A stretch of DNA of 64,000 nucleotides. Source: Mesocentrotus franciscanus. Its lineage: Eukaryota; Echinodermata; Echinoidea; Camarodonta; Strongylocentrotidae. Location of the stretch: positions 18,791,910-18,855,909 of the forward strand of contig CP137671.1 in assembly GCA_037976565.1 (NCBI GenBank). The letters are read 5' to 3'. The position numbers and the translations under genes were made by a program. A model generated the notes under the pieces. That model made no database searches. It was given only the letters and a program-made list of their open reading frames with translations, and was not told the DNA's origin. Numbering within the stretch: the first letter of the stretch is position 1; each line of letters begins with the position of its first letter. Positions 50,780-61,412 of this stretch are shown one piece after another.

Positions 50780-53700
50780 CTCTCTCATTCTCCTCTCTCT
50801 GTTCCGTACAGTTTGATCTTGTATGTGGCAGTGGTGAACTTACCCAAGTATCTCAATCTATATACTACGGTGGATTCTTAGCAGGATCTATCTTCTTCGG
50901 TATCCTCTCTGACGTGTAAGTAACAATCTTACATGAAAATGTTTTGATAGAAGAAAAAAAAAAGAATAATTCTATCTACTCAGGGAAGCCTCATCAGCTT
51001 CAATGCTATTCTGTTCTTCCTGATGGACCTACAATTATCATTGCCCAAGCGATTGCCACATATCCATTTACACGTGGGTGGAGAAAGGTTAAATGAAACC
51101 TCACCCTCAAGGAATAAGTGTAGGTATTCTGAAATGAGATGTATTCCTGCCCTTTGATGTACAATATTCCGTACGTATGTGTACAAGAGATATGTAAATG
51201 AAAATATTCTTGGCATGATGTAATGCCTTTTAGCAGGAGATGGGCGCAGCCATTTTCTTGAAAATGTGACGAACCAGGCGAGCTTGTACATGTATCAGCA
51301 CCAAGGTTTAGTTGAAAAGACTTTTTAATTCAATAACAAAGCCTTTACTTTTCAATGAGGAAAAATCATAGCTGAGAAGGGAAAAATTATATTTGGTGGA
51401 AAATATTTAACAGGGGAACAATTGTAAATCATTTATAACTAAATACTAAAATATAGCAATTGACAAATCTATTACATTTATGCGAAACCTTTAGCCCAGA
51501 AGAGCACCAGCTTATTTACGCAATTTTTGTTATGACAATAAAAATTGTAGTACAAAAGATAACGGCAGGTGAATGAAATGCTTCATTACCACACACACCT
51601 GGGAGGGAAGCATCCATAAATTTTAATACATTTAGTTAATAACGACTTCGCATAGTACGTCACATTATCAAGACAACGACAATTGGAAAGAATACAATAA
51701 ATCTCTCAGAACAACTAAAGTTATTTCTTGGGAAGTGGTTTCCTTTAATGTGGATTAATATTAGTTCAAGACGATAGTTCTGTGTGAGATTTGAACCCCA
51801 ACCCTTGGATTGAGAGTCAAGTGAATGAACTACTGTATATAGTAAATAGCGTCTTACATAGACAAGTATATATCATCGTAGAGCATGTATAATAGTATTG
51901 TCTGTCTAAAACCATGCTGAAACCATGGACATAACACAGAGGTCCATGCTTTAACATGTGTTTTTTTTTATAGTGGCATTGGAAAGAGATATTTACAAAA
52001 AGATATTGTCAGAAAACATTGCCCCCTCCCGAAACTATCGAACTTTCTATATCATGGGAAATTGTATCTCTCCCCTATTTCGAACCAGTACTTCTGACGT
52101 TCATTGATCCTCCCGTTTGATAATTATAATTATATTTATATTTATTGTTAGTCAGATACTAATTACCCCCAAAATAGTCGTAAAGTACTCGTGGAAGAGT
52201 CATATAGTACTCGTGGAATAGTCGTTAGTACCCACTGGATAGATTTTGTAGTCGCTGATTATAGTACTCGGTATGTTTTTTTATAGAACGCATTGAAAGT
52301 AAAGCTTATGTCGTGGTTTTTCCTTTACTGCAGGATTGGACGCTGGTGGACTCTCCTGCTCACTAACCTCGTATCGCTTGTTTCTGGAGTTGTGATTGTC
52401 TTTTCACCCAACTGGTGGTTCTTTGCCACTATGCGTTTCTTCATGGGTTTCGGAAACATTTCTTTCAACATCACTTTGTATGTTATAGGTGAGGATATTG
52501 TCACACCACTATAGGTCACATGCCGTGTGCATCATTAATTATTAGGGCTTTACGGGTTTTGAATATAGGCATGTCTTTCGAGTGATGATCCACTATCTGA
52601 CTAATAATAATATACACGTCTTTAAAAACTCAATTAAACACGCATTGGGACCCCACCTTACCCTTTTTTTTTTCTCTCTCTCTCCATCTCTCTTTCTCGC
52701 CCCTCTCTCTCTCTTTCTCCCTTGTCCCTTAGGTCAAAATAGTTTAACCAAATTTGTTTAACTCCCCGGCGAATCAACGAGTTTGCAATTCGAATATTTT
52801 GATATTAATCAATAGTTTCCTTCACTGGCAAATAAAATTAAAGTCTATTTCTTTTTTCATTTCATTATTTGACCTTCTTTTTATGTTTGGCTGACCTGTG
52901 ACCGAGCTGTAAAGCAGGCACTGTCATTATTCATCTTCTATGTGCTTTATTCCCTTATTAAAAGATTTCTGTTATCGACTGATTTTTGCTATTGTCGCCT
53001 TGAATTTTAAATTGTATCTTTATTCATACTCACAATGTGCGTAATTGAGTCGATAAATCATAAATATAAACATAAACATTGACCCTACGGCCAATTAGAG
53101 GACATTCATCGATATATTCATGTCATATTCCTTGTACTTTGGGGCCACCAGGGACGGAGTACATTGGGCCATCAAGACGATCCTTGGTTATTCTTATCTC
53201 AATCAGCTACGCTGTCGGCTACATGTTTCTCGCTCTACCGGCCTATTACATCCGCTCCTGGCGCCTTCTAACGCTTACCATGACGCTGCCTCTCCTGTTT
53301 CTTTTCATATTTTTCATGTAAGAACTAACTTTGGTTTGTACCTTCTTCTTACATGTGTGGGTGTATCGATAAAGTTTTAGCACTGATGATACTTACTTTA
53401 ATAATGGCCAAGACAAAAAAAATTAAAAGATCTTAAAGATTTATTTACAACAGGGTTCCCTTGAAAGAAAAACACTCCGAGCGTCTGAATGAGGCCAACC
53501 TATTTTTACTTTTAAAGAATACACGAATGAATAAATAAATAGATAGATAAATAAATACATTAAAAACAAAATTATACAGTACGCAGGGCCGCAAAGGTAC
53601 ATTTTGCTTCCTCTACAATGAAGTAGAAGTCGTATTCCCTTTCTCCATTTACCTATTTTTAAATACACCACTGATTGAAATGTTTTTTCAATATAATTTT

Positions 53701-56700
53701 TTTACCAAAAAAGGATATTATGTTTGTCGTATTATTAGTGGTACTATCTTACATTGTGGTTGATAACAACATATATACAGATGTAGTTCTGATAAACTAT
53801 TATTCGAATGTATTGTTGATAAAACGATATCATAATTACCTGTGGAATATGTAAAACCAACGAAAATAACATAACAAACAATAAACAATTGAACGGGACA
53901 GGTTTTGAAGTTTCATACTCTTTCCTCTGCCTGAATTTTGCAACAAAATTGCTGAAAAATTAAACTCACATCAAATCTCCATTTCCTCAAATTATTCCTT
54001 ATTTGCAACGTATCATCAACTCTTAAAGCTGGCTACCTGAGTCTGCAAGATGGCTTATCTCCGTGGGGAAATACGACAAGGCCGAAAAAGTTATCACGAA
54101 GGTAGCCGAAGTTAACAAGGCCGAATTGCAGAAGCCCCTGTTTACCAAAGAATTCATGGAAGAGCAGGTAAACAAAAATAATGCCCTTTAATTGCTAGCA
54201 TTTTTGCCATTATCAATTGTCAATTGTTTTATTCGGTCGATAATACCACATCAAGCATGACTAGCAGATTGTCCTGAGTGATTGCTTAACATTGTTCACA
54301 TTTCACACTTTTGAACATTTTTAATTATCATTATGCATGTTGAACCGAATGATGTCAATCGAAAATTGAAAATGGAAAATAATAGCGTTAGTAGGAACAG
54401 TACAGCCTGAGGTTATTTCAAGGAAGGTTTAACAATTTGCGATCGAATTGAAAATCAATTTCGAAGGGCTGTATAATGACAGTCGGTCATTTCAATACAG
54501 TGCGTCCCAAAAAAAACTATACACTTTTGAAATGGCTGCCGAATAAAAAAATATATGATTCTGGGGGAAGAGTTTCATATGTATGGAAAGCTCATAAACT
54601 CAACTTTCATATGACACCAAAAGTCCGAAAATAATTCATGCTTGGGTGAGCACTGCTCACTTTTGTAAACGGTATGAAAATTAGGTTGCGCAGGAATTAG
54701 CCTTCCAATTTGTGAGAGGTAAATCCTTTGGAGCTTAAAAATTGAGGGTGATATGATTCATTCATGATTTGCTGAGTGAATTTCATGGTTTATTAAACCA
54801 AACTTGTATGCATGAGTGAACAGGAATTGCATTGTTTATTGTAGCATTGTAACTTTCCTGGTAAACTCAGTGGTGAGTTCATGGGAGTCAGGATGGGGTG
54901 ATGGTACATGTTGTAATTTCCATATTACAAACTGTTATTTTTTACATCTGTGACTTTGAATAAAAGCCTTCACCCCACATTTTAGTTATTGTAAGATTAG
55001 TTGAACATCTCATTGATTTACTTAATAACCAGATGGGGATTATGTAAATTGATTATTCAAATATGGTTTGTTGAAAAAGGAATGTCACAGATGTTGGCTA
55101 CTTATTATTCAGGTAAATGGGTAACCCTATGTAAAAATAACAGTTTGTAACATGGAAATTACAACATGTACCATCACTCCATCTTGACTCCCATGAACAC
55201 ACCACTGAGTCTACCAGGAAAGTTACAATGCTACAATAAACAATGCAATTCCTGTTCAATCATGCATAAAAGTTTGGTTAAATTAACCATGAAATTCACT
55301 CAGCAAATCATGAATGTATCATATCACCCTCAATGGTGTAAGCTCCAAAGGAGTTACCTCTCACAAATTGGAAGGCTGATTCCTGCGCAACCTAATTTTC
55401 ATACCCTTTACAAAAGTGAGCAGTGCTCACCCAAGCATGAATTATTTTCGGACTTTTTGTGTCATATGAAAGTTGAGTTTATGAGCTTTCCATACATATA
55501 AAACTTTCCCCCCAGAATTATATATTTTTTTATTCGGCAGCCATTTCAAAAGTGTATAGTTTTTTTTGGGACGCACTGTATATCTCTAATGTTGCATAAC
55601 GCATGTCGAACGGGATTCTGGTCCAATTAACTTATCATGGTTTTAATTTGTTAATGGAGTATTCGAGAGTGACCAACATGGCAGGCTTTTTTTGCCAAGG
55701 TTTCGTTTAATAGATCATGTCTTAAACTCTCTACCTCTTTCCCACTCACTCCTTACCCCATTTCTCTCCCGTCATCTTTTTTTTTTATTTCGGGTTTTTT
55801 GTTCTTATCTTTCTCACTACCCCAGGAACGAATCCGCAAGGAACATACGCCCACAGGTCTCGATTTGATCCGCACACCCAGGATGAGAATGCGAACCATC
55901 AACCTTGTCTTTATATGGTAGGCCTAATTACTCTCAAGCAGGGGCGGCGATTTCTTTTCATGACCGGGGGGACGAAATGCGAGGGACGAGGGAGCAGTGG
56001 CGTAATGACCAAAAACGGTTTTTTTTTGGGGGCAGAAAAAAATCCGCATCACCAACATTCTTACATGTTTTATGAAGGCCCCGATGAACGTTTTTCAAAA
56101 GGGGGGGGGGCTAAAGTATTTATGATTAGGTAGAGCAAAGCAGGTGGAGCTTAAATTGACGTGGGGTCCAGCCCCGGCGGGGGTCAAGGGGCAGAGCCCC
56201 ATGAAGCTCAGGGGTTTTAGGCATTTAATTGAGGTCAGATGAGCAACCAGGGGCTCGGCTTAGGGCCCCTGGTGGGGTCCAGGGGCAGAACCCCCGGAAG
56301 CTCAGGGGTTTTAAACATTTAATTCAGGTCAGATGAGCAACCAGGGGCCCGATATAGGGCCCTTGGTGGGGTTCCAGGGGGCAGAGCCCCCGGAAGCTCA
56401 GGGGTTTTAGGCATTTAATAACGGTCAGATGAGCATCCAGGGGCCCGCTTTAGGGCCCTAGTGGGGTCCAGGGGGCGGAGCCCCCGGAAGCTCAGGGAAA
56501 CATCATGTCTTTCAGCAACATTTGTAAATCACTGGTATCGAATTAGAAATAAACCACATATATGAATTTTATTTGGGGGGCAACTGCCCCCAAGCCCCGC
56601 ATTAGTACCCCATCGCGAGGGAGCATAGTGAACGAGAGGGGTGAAGGTGACGGAAGTGACTACCCCTCACAGTTTTTGTTGTACTAAAAAAACTATAGTA

Positions 56701-59700
56701 TAAAAACAAGCAATATATTTTTTTCACACTTCACTTTTCTACAATATCTACTTGTACATTTTGAAGGATATTATGCGAGGGAGCGTAGCTCCCGAGTGAG
56801 AAGATTTTTGCATTTCATTTGTCTAAACACTGCACTCTTGGGCCCTCCAGAGCCTAAAAGTGTGTTGCAGTCTTCAGTCAGTATTTGCTTTACATTTTTT
56901 GGGGGGCACTTTTTCAAATTTTCCGGGGGAGACGATCCCCCTAAAAAGTCGAGGGGGACGTGTTCCCCCCCCCGGATCGCCTCCCCTGCTCTCAAGGATC
57001 GTTCAAATATGACGCGGGAAACCGCGGCGGTATTATTTAATTTTCTTTATTATGATGATGACATAAAGTGTACTACGCTCTACAATTCTGTATATTATAA
57101 CATAAAGCTCAGTGAATTCTCGAAACTCCTTAGTTGTGCGCACTTGCCATTTATTACACGTTAACAAAAAAAACGCGGCTGCTTTTTTTGCGGCGGTTAA
57201 CCGCACCTTATCTGAATCATTTCGATAACGTTATACTTACACTAACCAAGCCTAAGAAGGCAATTAGTGGATGAGCCAGTAGGTATACAATCTTTACAAA
57301 AATTACTGCATTTACCTTGTGCAGACCTACGAAAATACGAGCCCAACTATACTTTCGAATGATTAACTCAAGGACAATTTCATTAAATACCCTATTGTAT
57401 AATCCTTAGAAATAGGATTGCGTAATATGTCATTGTCATGGTCGTACAAAGTTGACGTACAAAGCTATTTAAGTTACCTTAGGTTGATTTTCTGAAAGTA
57501 GTTGCTATCGTTTTCGAAGTCGCTCCCGCATGCACAGGTCGTTGACGCAGCCCTACGTCGATAAATGACGCTTCGTGTGCAGCGGGACCTCAAGCTCACC
57601 CGATTTTAACGATTTATACTTGCAAAGGTTTTAACATTTTAGGTAAATAGTTTAAGTTAAAGGAAAATCAAAAAACAGTGATATTTCTTCTTCAAATGAA
57701 CTATATTATACAAATGATGAATGCTTATGAGTTCAATAGTGCGAATATTTTCATGAGTTGAAAGATTAACGTTCTATTCAACGAGGCGTCAGCCGAGTTC
57801 AATAGAATTAGCGTTATCTTTCAACGAATGAAAATATTTGCACTAATGAACGAATGAAAAACATTCATTATTTGTTTTATACAACATCTTTCAACAAATT
57901 ATGCTTTGCTCCTTATATTAAAGATAATTTAAAGTTGGAGTCAGGCCTTCTCGATTACATTCAGATTGCCTTCGCGTCAGATGCGCGCAGAGCACAATGG
58001 GATACATGCAGGGCAGAGAGTGTGTGTGTGTGCATTGTACGCAGTCTGCATATAACCAAAAATACACGCTCGTTGTATAGTACTACGGCGAATATAACCA
58101 AAAATGCACGGTCGTGCAATAGTATTATTTATTGAATATCACGTGACCAACAATCCTCCAATAAAATGACAAGGATTTACTTAGGTGTTGTATTATATAT
58201 TTTATATATTACCGGACAGCTTCCATCCCATCCTTTGTCTTACATTGTCTCCTCTTTATTAGGATGGTGAACGCCATGGTATATCACGGCCTGTCTTTGA
58301 ATAGCTCAAATCTCGGCACCAACGACTACGTCGCTTTTGCCATAACGGTTGGTATCGAGATCCCGGCCTACATCATGGATATTTTCATCGTAGAGTTCTT
58401 TGGTCGGAGGTTGAGTCTTTTCTTCTGTTTGATGCTGGGTGGGGTAGCTTGCCTGTCAACTGCATTTATACGTAAGTTGCTTTTTTTGTCTTCTTCAATA
58501 TACAATTGAACTACATGTGGACATGGATATTTTCATCGTAGAGTTCTTTGGTCGGAGGTTGAGTCTTTTCTTCTGTTTGATGCTGGGTGGGGTAGCTTGC
58601 CTGTCAACTGCATTTATACGTAAGTTGCTTTTTTTTCTTCTAATCAATGGGCAATTGAACTACATGTGGACCCCTAAGAAAAACAATATTCGTGCTAATC
58701 AGGGTATTCGATCCCATGCCCAATTAGAAAATGAATATGACAAAAGCTTGTCAAGAGCCATCGCCCAAACACAAAAACTTAGCCAAAATTATCTAACCTT
58801 TTAAAAACTACTTTAAATCATAGTGGCAAGCACTGTTGGCAAGTTGACCATGAGATGGCGCTGTGCATTATGCAATAAACAGTACATTAAGGCAAAATGT
58901 TCATCATCGTTTTAACATGTATCTCCTTTGATATTAATCGCATCTCTTTATGAGACCAGAACAAAGAAAGGTAGTACTTAACAGGTTAGATCATGTTTAC
59001 GAGAGATAGACAATTGTATGGTTGCTTTTAACTAAAATTCATGCGATTGCAACTCATTATAATGCGGGGCCCTGAATTCACCTTCCATATATAAACCTTT
59101 TATAGTTCTGTATACACTAACTGTTATGTAAGAAATAAATATCATATTCATTTCCAATGATTTCATGTTATCATAACCCACTCTTACCATAATGTTACTG
59201 TCTGAATGTCATTGTAGCCACCGGCGTTGCCCTGACAACCGTTTCTATGATAGGAAAGTTCGGGATCTCAGGCTCGTTTGCAATCATATATCTCTACACC
59301 GTGGAGCTTTATCCAACAAATATAAGGTAACAAAGAATCAAAGTTTTGTAGAATATACCTCAGTTGACCTGTAATATGCAGAATATTTGTTATAGATGTT
59401 GTTCATCGCATATAGTTTCAACTTTACTCTATCTAATTAAATCAAGTAGTACACAAACATTACTGATCAGCAATGCTTCATGCCTATGAATGAAACACAA
59501 ACATAATTTCGGACGAACATTCAAATAGGATGGACTGTAAATATCAACAAAAGAAGATTTATTATTTCATAAAACTTGAATTGTCTAAATTCCTGGCAAT
59601 TTTTTTCTGTTTAATTGACCATACGTATTGTAGAAAAAATAAAGTAAACAAATTATTTATGTATCCATATCGTCGTTTCTCTCTTAATCCTTTCTCCTAT

Positions 59701-60582
59701 AAAGGGGCGTTGCCATGGGCAACTGCTCTATGTTCTCCCGGGTAGCGAGCATATCAGCACCTCTTGTCCTCATCCTTGCAAAATATTGGGATCCACTTCC
59801 TCTTGTCATTTACGGTTCGCTATCCGTCATCGCTTCACTATCTACTCTTGCCTTGCCCGAGACTCGAGGCAAGAAACTCCCAGAGACGCTGGAAGAAGGG
59901 GAACAGTTTGGTTTGAAGTAATTACCTCCCTTATTTTATAAACACATTAAAATGCTATATATAGAATTCACATATTGGATATTAATAAAGATTAGTATAT
60001 GAAACAAAAATCTTAAAGTCCATCTCTGCTCTGAAAAAAAGGAGTCTCCAGTTAAATCCAAAGCAAATTACTCCATGCTTGGCATTATGTTGCATTTCTT
60101 TCTGTATACTGCTAAAAATATTAAATTGATCTTTCGACTTCTCACGTCCTCGATAATATTAATAATTTCATTAGTGTCGTGGATATTGTTTGATACCGAT
60201 GGAATCATAAAATTTAAGCTAATGTGTAAACATGTACTGCATCAGCAACAGCGCTTGCTACGACATAGTTCTGAAGAAGCTTGCAGCATGGCGAAATAAA
60301 GCTTCCCCATATTAGGTTGAATGTCTACTGATTGTGGATGCATAACTGTTTTTAATTAACTATCTCGTACTTTATTTGGATTTACGATGTAACATTTGAA
60401 ACAAAATACCTGTGACGTGATTAACTGCAATCGTTATTATTCTTATATCAAATTACTCATATTAACGACGTAAATCCATATCATTTATTGTTTCTATCTA
60501 TTTAAGTGATGGAGAGAAGGGCGAAATCGCATCTGAGACCGTTCACGACAACCCAGCATTCAGCATGGAAGACGAGAAATGA
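46191..60582 (+). CDS. SLC22-family transporter, complete 11-exon gene
   Basis: A polyspecific organic-ion transporter of the major facilitator superfamily, expected in the plasma membrane; the substrate cannot be told from sequence. Exons: 46191-46340, 48737-48994, 50812-50915, 52334-52488, 53152-53317, 54029-54167, 55826-55917, 58263-58471, 59218-59326, 59705-59917, 60507-60582. They total 1671 nt (556 residues plus TGA), normal for SLC22, with GT-AG ends and matching phases throughout. The first membrane segment is near residues 20-42. A large Cys-rich extracellular loop with NYTS, NVSG and NYSS sites follows (about 43-140). Next come an MFS loop motif GILSDVIGRWW (about 166-176), LPESARWL (about 280), GRRLSLFF after the eighth segment, ELYPTNIR (about 453-460) and LPETRGKKLPETLEEGE near the C-terminus. 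The ATG at 46191 matches the start of the paralogous first exons. The subfamily is not assigned. Confidence 0.93.
48299..48650. mobile_element. TTAA-flanked palindromic element, family D
   Basis: Body 48303-48646 with long inverted ends that begin AGCCCCTCTAAAGTGTTGGG and a second inverted block (GAAAGAGGATGTCATTTA) further in. It sits in SLC22 (+) intron 1 and ends about 90 bp before exon 2, so it could affect splicing of that acceptor. Confidence 0.82.
48661..48700. repeat. (AT)n microsatellite
   Basis: AT dinucleotide run ending about 37 bp before SLC22 (+) exon 2. Confidence 0.95.
48737..48994 (+). CDS. SLC22 (+) exon 2, extracellular loop
   Basis: Eighty-six codons after a TCCTCTAG acceptor, closed by a GTAAGA donor at 48995; phase 0 on both sides. 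It encodes the Cys-rich glycosylated loop: LSEEACALAQ, SIPSNYTSDGELEYAQCEKY, NVSG, SGWVYDDSQYDTTTVSD. It aligns along its whole length with the - strand exon at 5441-5169. A TTAA-flanked inverted-repeat element ends 90 bp upstream. Confidence 0.93.
49170..49390 (-). mobile_element. LINE/SINE 3'-tail-like segment in SLC22 intron 2
   Basis: On the - strand it reads GCTGCATCCCCCGAACATG, then TCTGAATAAATACACTAC with short A/C-rich repeats. This is the form of a LINE-like 3' end. A poly-T run on the - strand (A17 on +, about 49362-49378) begins it. Confidence 0.4.
50009..50329. mobile_element. 321-bp MITE with GGGGTGTTTCATAAAG ends, SLC22 intron 2
   Basis: Inverted ends GGGGTGTTTCATAAAGCTGT continuing to GTAAAGTTACGCATGA. 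It shares the terminal GGGGTGTTTCA of the element at 29472-29757 but has a different interior. Confidence 0.8.
50708..50800. repeat. (CT)n tract at SLC22 exon 3 acceptor
   Basis: Nearly pure CT run of about 90 bp immediately before the exon 3 acceptor; it doubles as an exceptionally long polypyrimidine tract. Confidence 0.92.
50812..50915 (+). CDS. SLC22 (+) exon 3, TM2 region
   Basis: 104 nt preceded by a long CT tract and TACAG. It encodes FDLVCGSGELTQVSQSIYYG and then the start of the MFS cytoplasmic motif (GILSDV). The donor is GTAAGT. Its length equals that of - strand exon 3. Confidence 0.93.
51089..51768. mobile_element. 672-bp TTAA-flanked element, family C copy 2
   Basis: Body 51093-51764 inside intron 3 of the + strand SLC22 gene, inverted relative to 20838-21573, TTAA at both ends. 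Confidence 0.78.
52334..52488 (+). CDS. SLC22 (+) exon 4, TM3-TM4
   Basis: 155 nt after CTGCAG. It encodes IGRWWTLLLTNLVSLVSG, FSPNWWFFATMRFFMGF and ISFNITLYVIG. The donor is GTGAGG. Its length is identical to - strand exon 4. Confidence 0.92.
53152..53317 (+). CDS. SLC22 (+) exon 5, TM5-TM6
   Basis: 166 nt after CCACCAG. It encodes TEYIGPSRRSLVILISISYA, then SWRLLTLTM and a hydrophobic helix. The donor is GTAAGA. The - strand paralogue (1752-1584) is one codon longer. Confidence 0.92.
54029..54167 (+). CDS. SLC22 (+) exon 6, cytoplasmic loop
   Basis: 139 nt after TTAAAG. It encodes the signature WLPESARWLISVGKYDKAEK and the large intracellular loop, ending KEFMEEQ. The donor is GTAAAC. The acceptor is weak but is fixed by phase and by the family motif. 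Confidence 0.9.
54498..55578. mobile_element. 1.08-kb fold-back element in SLC22 intron 6
   Basis: TA-flanked, ends CAGTGCGTCCCAAAAAAA and complement. Left arm 54498 to about 54947 and right arm about 55129-55578 are near-complete inverted copies (about 450 bp each) around a loop of about 180 bp. The termini resemble Tc1/mariner-type MITEs. If retained in pre-mRNA it forms a very long hairpin. Confidence 0.88.
55826..55917 (+). CDS. SLC22 (+) exon 7
   Basis: 92 nt after CCCCAG. It encodes the end of the loop (ERIRKEHTPTGLDLIRTPRM) and the start of the seventh helix (RTINLVFIW). The donor at 55918 is GTAGGC, slightly off consensus. Confidence 0.9.
55939..56988. mobile_element. hAT-like element in SLC22 intron 7
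   Basis: Ends CAGGGGCGGCGAT and the complement of CAGGGGAGGCGAT, with a perfect 8-bp duplication CTCTCAAG (55931-55938, 56989-56996). It carries a second element inside at 55995-56615. It begins only 21 bp after exon 7. Confidence 0.85.
55995..56615. mobile_element. element nested inside the intron-7 hAT-like element
   Basis: CAGTGGCGTAATGACC start, flanked by an identical 8-mer CGAGGGAG at 55987-55994 and 56616-56623. Internally it has three to four GGGGCAGAGCCCCCGGAAGC minisatellite units, shared with 34269-35265. The right terminus is too degenerate to pair with the left. Confidence 0.75.
57719..57872. repeat. imperfect 150-bp palindrome in SLC22 intron 7
   Basis: ATGAATG/CATTCAT ends. 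Inner words TTCAATAG..CTATTCAA and GAATATTTTCAT..ATGAAAATATTTG pair across the centre. Confidence 0.65.
58263..58471 (+). CDS. SLC22 (+) exon 8, TM7-TM9
   Basis: 209 nt after TTATTAG. It encodes VNAMVYHGLSLNSSNLG, then GIEIPAYIMDIFIVEFFGRR and LMLGGVACLSTAFI. The donor is CGTAAGT. The last 98 nt and the donor are repeated 148 bp downstream (58522-58671). Confidence 0.92.
58522..58671 (+). pseudogene. partial tandem duplicate of exon 8 with its donor
   Basis: A roughly 148-bp direct repeat of 58374-58521. The exon part (58522-58619) matches exactly as far as I compared it, and the GTAAGT donor is intact; the intron part has a few changes. It lacks the first 111 nt of exon 8 and has no acceptor, so the expected transcript splices from the first donor. 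Using the second donor would keep intronic sequence in the message. Confidence 0.88.
59218..59326 (+). CDS. SLC22 (+) exon 9, TM10
   Basis: 109 nt after TTGTAG. It encodes TGVALTTVSMIGKFGISGSF and then the family motif YTVELYPTNIR. The donor is GTAACA. Confidence 0.93.
59705..59917 (+). CDS. SLC22 (+) exon 10, TM11-TM12
   Basis: 213 nt after TATAAAG. It encodes GVAMGNCSMFSRVASISAPL, the last two helices and the C-terminal signature LPETRGKKLPETLEEGEQ. The donor is GTAATT. If it were not spliced, the frame would stop within two codons. Confidence 0.92.
60507..60582 (+). CDS. SLC22 (+) exon 11 and stop
   Basis: 76 nt after CTATTTAAG. It encodes a polar cytoplasmic tail, DGEKGEIASETVHDNPAFSM, then EDEK and TGA. 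Phase makes the total coding length an exact multiple of three. The tail itself is not conserved enough to recognise alone. Confidence 0.8.
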
Positions 60583-60661
60583 TGATGGCAATCTGTATAC
60601 TCTTACAAATTAAAATTGTTGGAAGTTTAAACCCCAAGTGTTCCATATGAAACGCCAAAAG

Positions 60662-60787
60662 GGCAGTTATAGTTGATGGTTTAAACCTAAAATTAAATTG
60701 ATAATGATACAAATCTAGATGATTTCGGCAGCTGTCTTGAAGTATTTATATCGTCATCAATTAGTTTTAAACCATCAACTATAATTG
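60662..60787. repeat. hairpin just downstream of the SLC22 (+) stop
   Basis: TTATAGTTGATGGTTTAAA and its complement bound a 126-bp segment 80 bp after the stop codon, probably in the 3' untranslated region. It is either a small MITE or an RNA hairpin. Confidence 0.7.
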
Positions 60788-61130
60788 GTCTTTTTGCGAT
60801 CCATAGTTCCAAACCGTGTGTCGTATTTCGAACCCCAAGAGGGTATTTCAGTGGAATCGTTGAAGGGAAAGGGAATCCATCAGCAACTTTCCTCAATATC
60901 ATTGCGCAGCAATAAGAATGAATGGATAATTAAAGAAGTAGAGAATTGTGAATGGCAAATTGTCGCTGACCAATACATCAAGATATGCAAGTATTTCGGC
61001 CCCTTTTCATTTGCGTATGAATGTCAAAGCTATTTTTAAGCAATAGGTCACGAAGAAACACTATTCCCAAATACCGGGGTTCGTAGAAGAACCACAAAAT
61101 GCTCAAAATCGTCTTACTGTTTTCACACTG

Positions 61131-61412
61131 GCAATATTTTTCTTAACCCCGTACTATAGGTGGGGTTAAAGGGGATCTTAGCCTCACCTATAGTCTGGGG
61201 TTAAGCTTATTCCACTTTCTTTTCACACTGGTAAAATGTTGCTTAACCCGGCACTATAGGTGGGGTTAAAGGGGGGGGGGGGTAGCCCCACCTATATTCA
61301 GGGTTAAGCTTATTCCACTTTCTTTTCACACTGGCAAATTTTGCTCAACCCCGGACTATAGGTGGGGTTAAAGGGGTCTTAGCCCCACCTATAGTCCGGG
61401 GTTAAGCTTATT
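61131..61412. repeat. three tandem units of about 90-105 bp
   Basis: Units start TTTCACACTGG at about 61131, 61221 and 61324. Each contains GACTATAGGTGGGGTTAAA and its own inverted partner CCCCACCTATAGTC, so each unit can fold into a hairpin. Confidence 0.85.

Noticed and set aside
58517..58804. Separate 95-codon coding frame
   Set aside because: It is the duplicated end of exon 8 read on through its donor into intron; no acceptor.
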